A stretch of 64,000 nt of DNA. Source: Anticarsia gemmatalis (Eukaryota; Arthropoda; Insecta; Lepidoptera; Erebidae). Below the pieces are notes generated by a model. It searched no databases. It worked only from the letters and a program-made list of their open reading frames with translations, and was not told the origin of the DNA. The stretch lies in contig NC_134749.1 in assembly GCF_050436995.1 (NCBI RefSeq), positions 12,542,001 to 12,606,000 of the forward strand. Reading direction: 5' to 3'. Of the stretch, positions 49,565 to 62,200 are shown in pieces. The position numbers were made by a program, and so were the translations under genes. The stretch's first letter is position 1; the number at the start of each line of letters is the position of its first letter.

Positions 49565-49649
49565 GAGTCTACACAATAAAGTCGCCCCTGGACAATTATG
49601 TCCAAGACTTGTAGTCGTGGACAGTTTCAGACTTAAGTGTGTAGACTCT
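49565..49649. mobile_element. 85-bp MITE-like inverted repeat
   Basis: GGAGTCTACACAATAAAGTC at the left and, in reverse complement from the right, AGAGTCTACACACTTAAGTC. An inner palindrome 'ggacaattatgtcc' sits in the middle. It is in the Rfx 3' UTR. Confidence 0.6.
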
Positions 49650-52600
49650 ATAATACCTTGGGTGTAAGATAATGTGTAGTTGAGAACGATAGAGTAGATG
49701 CAAAATTATTGGGATATAACGGTTATAATTAACCAAACTTTTCTAATGACAGTTGTTCTACGAAAGCTATGAACATAACAAGAATTGAACAAGAGACGTT
49801 ATTATTTGCCTTCCCACAGTGTTGAGTCAGTCTTTACGACAACTATTCAATGCATTTGCGTTTGTCGAGTTGTATACCTATCTCTTCTATATTATTTCTT
49901 ATTCCTCAAGGTATATAAAATTCATACTGTTATTTGAATTTGAACCTTATTCTTATGCGGCAAATGTTCGTATTTCCATAATTGTAGTGGATTTTTCGGT
50001 GTCGGTGTTGAATACATTGAGACGAATTATGATACTTTTGGCAGCATACATTTCGTAAAATAGGGCCGTCGCCTTCAGTGTAAGCAAAGCATAATGTAAC
50101 TCAAGATCTTCTTATGACCTTTTTCTATCGAAGATACAACATTATCCATCATTAAAAGTGGATCGGGAGAAAAAAAGCTTATGTCGTATTGCATAATTTG
50201 ATGCTATGACTTTCTTGCATTGAAGGTGTAACTTCAAGATTTTTCCTTTCTACATTTTCGGTATTATATTTCATCGATTCTGTAGGATAACATACTGTTA
50301 GTTTAGGTTAAAACCATTAGGGTTTACGATAATCCTGGGTCATGAGTTTATGGCGTATCTCAATGAAAGTCGACCAACATTTAACAAAATAAAGTAAAAG
50401 ATTTGGATAATTAGTCATTACGGACATTTTGCATTAAAATCGAATTAACGTCCTCACTTATATTTATTCATCAATGTATAATAATCTCGTATTAAGGTGT
50501 ATAACGTGTACGATAATTTTATCGTGACGGGCTATTATTTTGACGTTCACGTGAAGAAAACCTCTCAACCAATCAAGTTTAAGCCAATTTTCTTACTGCG
50601 ACGTGATTGGTAGGTAGGCGTGGTTTGAACACTTTTCTTAACTTCAATAAACTATCACGACTATTTGTTTTGATATTGTCGTGACGTATCGTTATAAATA
50701 ATTCTCGTGACGTATAAAAATCGTGACGTTATAATAATCATACTGTCTTACTAATAAACGGCGTGAAAGCTCTGGTTAGTTATAGTGTTTTATCTATTTC
50801 ACTTTTATACAGTTTATCAGAGCTTAAACAACGTTTATTATACGGGTCGCTACAATCGTGCGAGCTACGTAGCAATCAAAAGAATCATAGGACTGTGTAT
50901 GTGCGAGCGAGAGAGTGCGATGAAATGATATGACGTAGTCTGCACGTTTGTAATGCCCCGAGTATAGTGAGGCGGTTAGTATATAAGACGTATATATGTT
51001 TATATTATATTGATCTCCGAATGAAGGTTTTGTACAACAGTTATATACTGTTCGAGAATGTATATTTGGAATGGATATAGACAGGCTCTGAACTTAGCAT
51101 TATTTTAGTGTATACAATTATGTATGTATCTTTATATATAAGAGTTCCAGGGCCTTGCCCGATAGATGTCTATACTTATTGGACTAAAACTTCTTATTTA
51201 AGATAACGTAGGGTATATTTTCACCGCATTCAATAGATATATACATATAGAAGTACGTTTACAGTAATTTTATATATTTCCACAGTGACTGGCCTTAAAG
51301 TCTTAATATAACGATAATATATAGATTTAAAGATACCAAACGATAGCAAAAGTAATAGTATAACATCACTTTAATCGAAACAAGGAAATCTTATTTTTCC
51401 GTATATAGGCTACCAACTTCAAGATAAGTTTACAACCATCATATCGTTTGACTTAAAAGTCACTTATTTACAGCACAAAAAACTTCTTAATTGCACATTT
51501 CAGATTGTATGTATGTATTTAGTAAATAATTATTTATTCCATGGTCTTCCTGTCAATGGAACCTACAAGTATTACTTTAAGCAGTAATACACATGATGAT
51601 AAAAGAACTTATATGCATTATTATTTAAATGTATACTTTTTCATATATGTAAATTTTTTGGCAGGAGATCTCATATTATTTTAACATAATCACTAACTAT
51701 ATTTCATCAATTTAAGATTCTTCATTCATCTTAAATAAATAAGTTCACATCTACAATGGTTGTCTAATCATATAATAATAAATTATTATATACTGTAAAT
51801 ATTATATACAAGTCATAATAATATAAGCATTTTTAAATAAGATTTTTGGTAACACCACCAAAGTTAAAACATTGCCAGCTTGAAATATTCATATTTTTAT
51901 TTCAGCAGTTAAATTATTTAAATGTATTTATTTAGACATATGCCAAAGAACGTTATTTTTCCTGTTTTCTTATAGTTTAGTAGATTATGTATATTTTATT
52001 TTGTATATTAGAAGTAGAGGTAATATTGTATTTATGCATGTATGTTTAGTAAGGGATAATGTTAGCATTATTTATTTTCTTCTGCTCTTAATATTGGTAT
52101 TTACTTGAAGCGTCTTTATATTTTTATTTTACGTCCTTTTAGCAATGAGAACATTTCTGCAACCTAAAATATCTAGTCGATGATTTAACTTGCTATAGTC
52201 TTCTACGAAATAACTATAGCATTCAGATCGCAGATAAAAGTGTATGAAAATGCCACTTTTGATGACTTTAGTAATTAAATATCCTTTAAACATTTTATCC
52301 TACTTCCATCAAAACAATCGTTTCCACAAATGTATATTTTTCCATTTTATAATCCTAAGATATTATTCGTCTACATTTAATATATTCATGTAATCAAAAT
52401 CTTATAGTTATAACTACCCTGTAATGGCCTAAGTCAGTAAGTCTATGTTAGGTGTTAAATAAGTGTAGTTAAGTAGTATATTGTCACTGTACTGTATTAC
52501 CAAAGTGCGTTGCAATTTCTATAGACATGTGTTGTTTGAACAGTGATAGTTGGTGAGCTGGCTGGTTAATGATATCTTAAGCTTCCATTCCTTTTAGGCT

Positions 52601-55230
52601 CACGGCGGTCGAGCGTATTGTCAAGTTGCTTATACAATACGTATTGTCGTATCGTGTTGAGATTACGCAAAGCATTGCATTTTTTCTGAAATACGCGTTC
52701 GTCTTCAGCTTAAAAGGAAAGTAAGCTAAAACAGTTTGCGATTACGACTGTCGTTTATCGTTAGTTCTTTACAACGGTGTCGATAATGACGCGAGCAGCG
52801 ATTTTCGTGGTACAAGTTCGTTCGAACAATTTTATAAAAGTTGTCCAACGACAATTTTGGTTTGTTTTGATGCTGACCAACTATCCCTGTATAAACTTTA
52901 GGTCACCTATATTTTATTTACAATTACAATAGATTTTTATTTTATGTAGACGTTTCCTAATAGTAATAGTTATCTGTTCGTGAACTCAAACGAGATGAGA
53001 CTTTATATGGGTAGTTCTGGCGTTCTTTTAGAACGTAGTATGCTTGTTTTAACATACATTTTATGACAGCGTATAACAGTTCCCCCATTTGCAGTATAGA
53101 TGGCAGTAGAGTAGTTTGAGTTCGCGAACACGACCCGTCTGGCCGAACAGTGCAATAAGGCCTGTCTAGTATATAATAGAGGACAATATAATCATTATTT
53201 CAAGCTTCATCAGCTTTATGTACATTTTACTTGTATTTTATAACAATTTTATAATTATATCAATAATGCAGATCTACTGCCTTCTGAAGTTGCCTTACGA
53301 TTGCTACGTTATTTGGTATACGCTCTGATCGGTTGTGTTGCACAGCAAATAAAGTATAACATGATGTTGTGATTCGTTTCAATAACGTAAGTTATTTATG
53401 TCCAGTCGAGATCGTGTAGCGGAGAGGATTATATTTTAAACGATTGAGTGACAATAGTACTGTGCCGTCTGGGAGAATTGTGTACATGTAACACCCAGAC
53501 ACGGCTTGCCAGTGCCTCGAAAAAAAAAGAAATAGTTTATTTAAAGAATATAAAGATAGGTTCATACAACCATCATGCCTTCATCGTTTAGGAGACACAC
53601 AAAGTCTAGTTATTTTAGTCGTTTACTATCTAAAAGTGTTAATTTATATTTTTGCAAGTATATCGTGGAATTGCACTATAGTTATTATGTGTCGCTGTGA
53701 ATGTCACTCGAGACGACGGCCGTCACTCTCGAGTTTCGTTCACAAATAAATGTTTGTACTTATTGGAGACCATGAGTAAATGTAGCCGTTTAGATGTTAA
53801 GATATTTGTATTGAGTGTCTTGATGATATACAGGCGGACTGTAGCTAAAATACTCCACTCCACTTCATATCTATAACACTTACTATGTATGAAAGGTTCA
53901 GTCAAATAGCCCGCGTATTGGAATCTGAATAGATTTTAACTTGAGAGTAAAATGATACATGAATAGGAATGTGTAGACTGTCAGTATGGGATAAAAACTA
54001 TTACTTGGCTAAGGTGATTTTTCATCTATTTTTCAATGCTGTCGAATACGAATTTGGCGAAGCAACAAGCAAAGTTTCGCGAACAAATCGTCTAAAGAAT
54101 CCTTTGGACTAATGGTCCTGAGAAGCTCGTAGTTCGTATTCGAGAGCGAAAGTGCGTATACGTATACATACGTATCTGTAAAACACGTATAAACACGTGC
54201 TCGAGTAGTACATTTGCTTGATAAAACGTGAACGACAACAATGTTTAGCTACAGTAGTCCGACACATGAGCTTAAACATTTTGTACCAAGTTTAGATAAG
54301 GTCTATCCACTTGTTCTATTATCAAATGTTTAAAATTGAGCAACGAATACTTTGGGCTGCATTCCTGTATACATCTTGGATGGAGAATGTCGTAAAACTT
54401 TGTGTATTCGAATCTTCTAGAATACGTCTAAAGACAATTATTAAATCTTATAAGTGTCTAGTTATTATTACGTGTAATGATCGAATGTAACTGAAACTAT
54501 ACTAAGATCAATACCTATTTTTATATTTCCACCTTTTGTCATTGGTTTACTTGATCCTTTAATAGTAAAACTGTAATTTTGATGTCTATTTAATATTCGT
54601 GTAAATTTTTTACTTAGCCACAAGAAATAATTATACATCTTGAATTGATTGATAATATAATTCGAATGACACATTATATGCTATATTTATCCAGCGTGCT
54701 AAGATCTACAAAGTAATTGTCTGGGGATTATAATTATATTATTCCAATGGTAAACACCACTATATTGTTTCGGCAATTAATCAATGGCAACTTAATAAAT
54801 TATTCAGTGAATTATTCTTGTGGTTAAGTCCTGGTTTATTTATCACTAGGGAATATTTGTAACACCACGATATTGACACTGTAATAATACTAAATCGTGT
54901 GTCCTTTTCTAAAGACTGTCTTACATCATGTAATGTCTATGAAAATAAGACAACTCTTGTGAAAATTGCTGGGTCAAAAAAAAACCGAGTCTGTATTTTG
55001 AAAGATAAATAGAATTTGACATTGATTAGTAAATATTCCCTAGCTATAAAATACCATGGTATATGTATATTATCAAAAGTAAATTGTCGTTTCAACATAA
55101 TGTATGTCTAGTCATCATTGCGCAGGAGTGCAACCCACCGGGGGCCGACTGTGACTGTAGCGTACATGTATTTATTGTTGTATGACCAACGATGTAACCT
55201 TTGTATGAGACAGGACGATTATGTGTCTGA

Positions 55231-55236
55231 AATAAA
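55231..55236 (+). terminator. Distal poly(A) signal of Rfx
   Basis: AATAAA followed 10-20 bases later by GT-rich 'catgtgtttac'. The minus strand carries AATAAAAATAAAA at 55261-55273, the likely IFRD1 signal, so the two convergent genes end within about 50 bp of each other. Confidence 0.5.
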
Positions 55237-55260
55237 ACTAGTCATGTGTTTACATTCGAG

Positions 55261-55273
55261 TTTTATTTTTATT
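55261..55273 (-). terminator. Candidate poly(A) signal of IFRD1
   Basis: The plus-strand run 'ttttatttttatt' reads AATAAAAATAAAA on the minus strand, about 980 bp beyond the IFRD1 stop codon. The stretch 55274-56250 has no coding exon and is read as the IFRD1 3' UTR. Confidence 0.45.
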
Positions 55274-56250
55274 TCCCACTTGTTCAAGATTTTGTGAATT
55301 AAAATCAACAGGAATAGGATGGAGGTATTGAAACACAACATTGGTTCTCATAATAAATATTATTTCAACAATCCGTATAGCCTAATAATGTACAAGTCGT
55401 GTCGACAACAGCAACGAATACAAATCAAAATAATATTTACAGAGAAGCTTTATATATATATAGACGTATGATTTGCACTGTCATTATACGTGCTCCAACG
55501 TGCACGCACCTGCCTCGTACCTATCTACGAGATAATATGACCAGTACAAGTCATAGGAAACATTAAATTTATCAACCATTAAAAATAAAACGCCCTTACT
55601 CCACAACTTGATTTACAATACGTAATCTTTATGTAAAACTAATGTTGCAGCGACGTATTATATCTAATAATAATCTATCAACACACGAAAACTGTCAATT
55701 TAAATACAAAAAAAATATCAATAATATAACATAAGTATAATTATAGTAAAATATTTTCACTAAAAATCATAACAGTAAGTACCGGCTGTATATGAATACA
55801 TTCGGAATGAGGCGCGAACCCAAATCACCAAGACATGGAGTAAGTGTAACTTGTATAATACAAAATGATATGATAACATCAATCGCAATCATATAAAACA
55901 TACATCGCGAGGGAATGACGAATTCGACGTACAATTTACGTAACAGCGTCGAACGAGATGCTTAACTAGACGGTTCCAACGTTTTATCCAAAATAATACG
56001 AATTTCTTTGGTTTTAACAACTAGCCTATGTTAACCTAACACTAACTTCACACGAGACCAAAATATAAAACCGAAAAACATAACTAAGTAATTTAGGCAG
56101 TGATACTACGACAACATTAACTCGAGGTTTCGTCATCGATGTTATATTTTGGAGGGTCGGATAAGGCGTGGAGTGGCTACGCTAGCGTTAAACTATGCCG
56201 TACAATGAGCGTGTTTTAGTGTTGGACCGTGTGCTGCTGCTGTGAGGGGC

Positions 56251-59200
56251 TCAGATGGCCAGCGCCGCCGAGCGCTTGTCGCGGTTCTTGTTGCGGGCCA
56301 CCGTGCGGGCCTTGCATGCTGCGTTGTTTTGGAGGTGCTGCAATATAACAAAACACTGCTATTAGTATTATGCTTAAAGTTGTATGTAATGATAAATGAT
56401 TAAAACGTTTCTAATTTTATGGAAATACTAAATATTAATCAGATGTAATAAGTGTTACCTCAGTAATATTGCTTTTAGTCAAAGTTTGTAAGTACAATTT
56501 GTATTTCGTGGAATAGGATAGGAAGTGATGAGTTATCATTATTAGTAGTTTGTGTGGGTGTGTCTGCTTCGTCATGAACCCGCATCGTCGTAAGAGTTGG
56601 CGAGATGCCATTACAAGTATTTCAAATATCGTTAACCTTGCTTTTTATTGTTACTGGGTTGCTAGGTAATCAGGTTAGTTGTTTGACGAGAATAATATTT
56701 TAGTTAGGTTATTATGAAATCGTCGCAAAATAGCTAATTTTCAGCAATATGAGATAGGTATCGTTAGATAGTAGGTATGGCGTGTGAGTTGACAGTGTGT
56801 GCACGTACCCGCTGCAGCTTGTTGAGCTTGAGCGCGGGCTTGTTGCCGAGCGGCGGCAGGTCGGGCAGCTGCAGCGCGGCACGCAGGCGCGGGCTGCGCG
56901 TGGCCAGCGTCTGCAGCGCGCCGCCCAGCGCCGCCGCCAGCAGCGCGTATGAGGCGCAGCCGCTCCATGACGACCAGGACGCCGTCTCGATGCCCACGCG
57001 CACTGACATGCATGGTACTTCACCCTCCTGGGAAACAATATATTCGTATATTACAAAACTGATGACCACCTTTAAGACGCTTAGGTATTGAATGTCAAAG
57101 TTCAAAAATATGAATAAAAGAATACTATGCAGCTCTACTCTTTCAAGAAATGAAGACACCATTTGTTGCACAATTGTTCAGTGTACTAACCTCAAAATAC
57201 TTGAGAATATCTCTGAAGGTCGCTCGTTGGATCTTGCGGTCTCTCTTGGCGCGATACTTGTGTGAGTCTTTCGCCAGCTCGCTCAGTCGCGGCAGGATTG
57301 CTTCCACTTGCGCTGTAAGTTCAGTCTCTGCACCTGTGTCGCCGTCTGTTACTGTCTCGTATGCTACGGCTAAAGCACCGCCGGCTGCCATACGAACCTG
57401 GTGATAAAAATAATTTGTTAGTATATAAGTTAAAAGTCTAACTATAAAAAACAAAATCAGAATCATTTTTGCAATCGATGAAATTTAACGATCTTTTGAA
57501 GTAGACAACGTAGTAAACCGAGAGGAAATTGATGTAATGATTTGTGATTGGTATGAAGTAAGAAGTGGCCTAAGATTGAGACTGACGAGTTTGTAAAAAA
57601 AGTGGACAACACAGCTAAAGACAAATAAATTTATAGATAGTGTAAGTATGTAATTTTAAGAAAAATATGATGCTCGACTTGCGGGGGCACTTCCGTGCTC
57701 CCAGATTTTTTATTAAGTCACTTAACCATATGAATTTTAGAAGTAAAGAACTATTTAATTGGACATCTACCTCGAGCGAGCACGCTTCAAGTAAGTCGGC
57801 GAGCTTGGCGAAGCTGGGCGGCGCGGAGCTGAGCAGCTGCAGCGCGTGCGCCGGCGCCAGCAGCGGCAGCAGCACGGCCCACGCGTCCAGCGCGGCCGCG
57901 TGCACGCCGCCCTCCTCCACCGCCGCGCCCGACACCTTCACGCTGCCGTCACCCTGGACACGATCATATACCATCATATATATACTGACTTCTAATTATT
58001 CAATCTATGAAAATCGTGGAACTATACTGCAATTTAAAGACAATCAAATAAAATATTTTAAAAATAGTTGATAGAAAAATAAAATCAAAACACAGACAAT
58101 ATTTAAGCATAAATGATGATTATTTAATAAAGGAAAGATATGCTATCTAAGTCCATTGAATAACCAAGTAAAATAGTTTTAATTTTTATAGAGACTAAGG
58201 ATGATTATGACATTTTGTAGTATTTAATGTAGATAGAGTATTCGGTAAGTCTATTACCTTGAGGTAGCTGCCACTGAAGATGGTCTCATACACGCGCATA
58301 ACCTCCAAGATTTCAGTGAGATCGTCCTCCATCAAGTAGCACAGCACAGCCAATGATGAGCAGCACTGTAAAAACAATACACTTTTAAATATGTGGAAAA
58401 TATAACCTGTAACCAAGTTTTGTAAGGAAAATAAAACAGCATGTATCGGAACGATTGACGTTTGATCGATAGGAAATCGATAATGTCGTATCGAGAATCT
58501 GTCATTCTGCAAAAAATACGTATCGTGTATGATTAAGGAAATATGGTGGGATTTTATAGTAGTATGGTAGTATTAAATTAATTGTATTTACCTCAGATCG
58601 TGTTTCAAGCGAGGCAGTCTTGTCTGTAGCGGTAGCTGTGAGCGCGGGCCGGACTTCGGCCACGAATTCCTCTGTGCCTTCTTCGCCAATCTATTAACAA
58701 AACAATAACAAATGTAATAAATTTTATCAAGTCCGGTTGTAATTAATATAAACGGGTTTATTTTTGTTTTAGGTTAAATTCATATCGGAAGGGCCTACTA
58801 ATGTTGAAGGAAGAGGCTCAAACGTATTTCTTGAGGGCCATAAAAAAATTACAAGCACGAATAGAATACTACGACATCTCTGTCAAATCGGAACGTAGAT
58901 GTACGCGAGGCAATACGACTTCTACTCCCTGGTATCTGAACAACACACAACTAGTTAATACAACCAGTACAATCACATATATTAATGGTGGTGTAGAATA
59001 AAAGTGTACCTGTAACGCCAGTAGCGGTGCAACAGCAGCTGCTGCCTTCCTCTCGCCATCCTTCCCTCTCCTCAGCGCCCTGGACACGTGGTCGGCGAGC
59101 GTGGCTCTGTGCGCACTCAGCACGGTATCAAACGGCCGTCGTTGTAACGCCGCACGTAACTGAAGGAACGCAGTCGCACGGGCTGCGTTTGAACGTGCGT

Positions 59201-59257
59201 TTAGCGCTTCCACGATCTCTAGCACTTTCTCTTCTAGCTTTTCTTGAATCTCGTTCT
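56251..59257 (-). CDS. Ifrd1: Interferon-related developmental regulator (IFRD1/2, Tis7-like), 5'-incomplete
   Basis: Seven exons in reading order: 59257-59010, 58690-58592, 58365-58258, 57953-57771, 57397-57191, 57027-56809, 56337-56251. They give 382 residues plus a partial first codon; human IFRD1 has about 450, so roughly 60-70 N-terminal residues are missing. The first visible exon needs one base from an upstream exon. Visible features: a helical HEAT/ARM-like IFRD domain (SRALRRGKDGERKAAAAVAP; CYLMEDDLTEILEVMRVYET; IFSGSYLK), then the diagnostic SHKYRAKRDRKIQRATFRDI-LKYFE, and the C-terminal IFRD signature (KLNKLQR-HLQNNAACKARTVARNKNRDKRS). Known role: IFRD proteins are transcriptional co-regulators acting with histone deacetylase complexes in differentiation. 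Exons at 57780-57953 and 56815-56990 are very GC-rich. IFRD1 and IFRD2 cannot be told apart; insects usually have one gene. Confidence 0.88.
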
Positions 59258-62200
59258 CTGTGAATTGATAATATTTAATTAAATATGTGTGAATAATTTG
59301 TATCGCCTAATGATATACAAACATAAATGAATCTAAAGGTACAAAAACATGTAAGTTGAAGACTTCTGTCATCTGGGTTATGGATATAGGGGTATTTTTG
59401 AGTCTCTTGAAAAGATCTTTCTAATACTGGATCCGGTGAAACCAGACGAAGAAAAACAACGACGTAATGGCTAATTTGTAGTAATAATAGACTTGAAGCG
59501 ATAAAGACAGATTGTTGTAGCTGTTTTTTCTTAGCTCTATTATATTCATATCGAATGTCGTCTTTTCGAGGGCAAGGTTGACACTCACTAATCGAGATCT
59601 TGACCGCAACAACGCATTATCTTGACTATATTATCTACCAACTTCGCATACACGTGGACCTATTCTTTACAATTATTTAATATCAATACTATTCCACAAA
59701 ACACATGGAAACGACACTAGGAAAACGTAAAATGAATCAGCATACAACATTGATTTAAAAGTCATCCAACGATTTATTAAGTCAGGCATCCGTAACATGG
59801 CAATAAAGTTATAACGACCGGCCACTTATTATGGCACGCATAATAAAAACGATCTCGCTAAATATTCCACACGACATAAACGCTAACAGACGTGTACGTA
59901 ATCGTTGAATGTCTATAAACCCGTCCAAGGTTAGACCAGACTTATCGTTAGTCGATAACCTTGAAAACGCCCAATCTTGCCGCTAAAGTTCACTATACAT
60001 AGACTAGTATCAAACTAAAAATAAATTAAAATTATTGAATAAGACGTAATATACTTCGAAAGTCCAATTCCTGAAGCTATTGAAGGATAAAAAACGCTGA
60101 AAATATAGGATAAGACTGTAAGCAACGATATAAAATTTTAATTAGTTCTAGTTTTTTGCACAATAGCAGTTGCTAAGGCTACTTATAAATCTAGATTTTA
60201 ACACGACCTTCAAGCTTAAACAAGGAGAACAGGCAGAAATATAGCTTCAGAAAGCAGAACAGTAGCTAAAACGATAAGCCAATCGCTTAAACGACATCAG
60301 CAAATGTCCGACTACCCTAAATTATCAAATTGGCAGCCACGTGATACAATGTTGATAAATAAATAAATGTTAATGGTTTACAGTGAGCGATACCGGGGAT
60401 AAGCACGTGAATCGTCGCCACATCACGTGTGGATAACGAATTCTATTTATAATTGTAAATACTAGGTTTGGCAGCGGTCGAAAAGATGTTATCATTGAAC
60501 GCATTTCCACGAAACGTGGTCTTTGTTTAAACTTTTATATACACGTGTTTGCATTATTTATTTTCGAAACGCTCATTGGCGTGGGATGGAATCGGTATTA
60601 GATTTGTATTTGCAATCGAGAAGACTGAAATCATGTTTAACTAAACTTTGTTTGTTTACAGACTGGTCATTTCCGAAACTATTGAACGTTGGCTAGTTAA
60701 GAACTTTATTTTACGAGGAAATCATCCGGGAAAATAGTCAGAAAAATAAATATAAACGTGCCACGCATAGTCGCAAGTAGAAATTATTCTCCACTACTCC
60801 GCCTCTGCATTTCAGTTCAATAGTTTTACTAACAAAATTGTACGTAATAATAAAAGCCAACGCAATCATTCCGGATGAGAAGGCTTTGCAAAAACAAAAT
60901 ATCAATCAAGATTACACCACGGCCCATTTCGCAAGGGACGTAGGCGACGAAAATAACTGTAGCACGCATCTCCCCTCTGACGTCACGGGCACTGACGTCA
61001 CAGTACAGAGGACGTCACAATGGAAACATAACTGTGTAACATGGTGCAAGTATGACGTAAGCAACGTTACAATAGCATCATATTATGGTGGAGAGATAAA
61101 ACAACTCCGTCACGAATTGGCACGTGTATGTTGCAGTTATGTTTTAGTTGTTTCGTAGTTTTACATAAAGTACTAACAATATAATAGTGCTGTAACTCTA
61201 AATACAATTTCTTTCAGAATCGACGACTAATTTGTTTATTATTCCCTATTATGGGAACAAATAAAAATGCTCTTTGTGTTTTAAAAATGAAATAGAAGAT
61301 ATTATTTTGTTACTAATACTTAAATAAATAAATACGGTATGGTTATAGTCTTAAGTCTAGTTGTAGTTGTGTCGATGTATTTCGAGTTAGTACTACTCTA
61401 TCATATTGTTTGTGCGATTTTACATGAAGAAACAAACACGCCTTTCAATGTACGCTAAAATAGATTATAATAATTGGTAAACTTTTCCTGTTTCTGCAAC
61501 AGATATAACGCTTATTACGTGGGAGAGAATATCAAAACAAGTAAAATGTGGTTTGATGCGGTAAAGGAGAGTATTTAGATCAAAATAGAATATAATTAAT
61601 GGTAAAATTTTCCTCTTTCTGCTAAAGATATTTCTACGTGGAGACGGGAACAAAAGGATTTCCTTAGCTTGTCTGAGTGTCCCACTGCTGGGAAAAGGCT
61701 TCACTGATGACCAAAAGGATTTACTTTTTTTAAAGTTAAAACAGTATCATAGATAAGTAAAGAAAAACCTTCGTGGATAATATTAACGTTTTCTAACCGA
61801 CATAAAGTGTGATGTAACAGCAAACACCAAGAACTGGTTTACTCAATTAAGCAAGATTGCTCCGGTATTTATTCAGAATGTAAATTATTGATTATAAACT
61901 ATCATTAGCAGTTATTTGCAATTTAAACAGCACCTTTACATGAAAAACGCGGTCAGTAAATGTAGCATAATTTACTTCTATCAGTCGGCTTGCGATCACA
62001 ACGATTGTAACCTGCGCCGAAACGTCCAGCAATCGGAGATAAAATGCCTGTTGTATTATTCCCGTATAATATTATAAGTAAAAATTATTACTGCTATATT
62101 TGTGGGAGCCATGTATGAAAATAGAATAAGGAATGAACGAGAGGCGCCAATGCGTAAGATAAGACCAAAATGACAATGGACAGTTCTAATTTTATCTAGC

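Larger units (their letters stand above)
49303..55255 (+). other. Rfx 3' UTR (about 6 kb) with small repeats
   Basis: No coding exon is visible from the Rfx stop to the convergent IFRD1 end. A strong poly(A) context lies at 55231-55236 (AATAAA followed by 'catgtgttt'), which would give a 3' UTR near 6 kb; earlier signals are possible. It includes a MITE at 49565-49649, a degenerate MITE near 50855-50970 and a repeated CGTGACGT segment at 50520-50740. The stretches 51000-53600 and 53700-55200 show nothing recognisable. Confidence 0.5.

Noticed and set aside
60838..61158. 106-codon open frame upstream of IFRD1
   Set aside because: No similarity, no coding-like codon use, and it runs through a cluster of CRE sites on the strand opposite to IFRD1.
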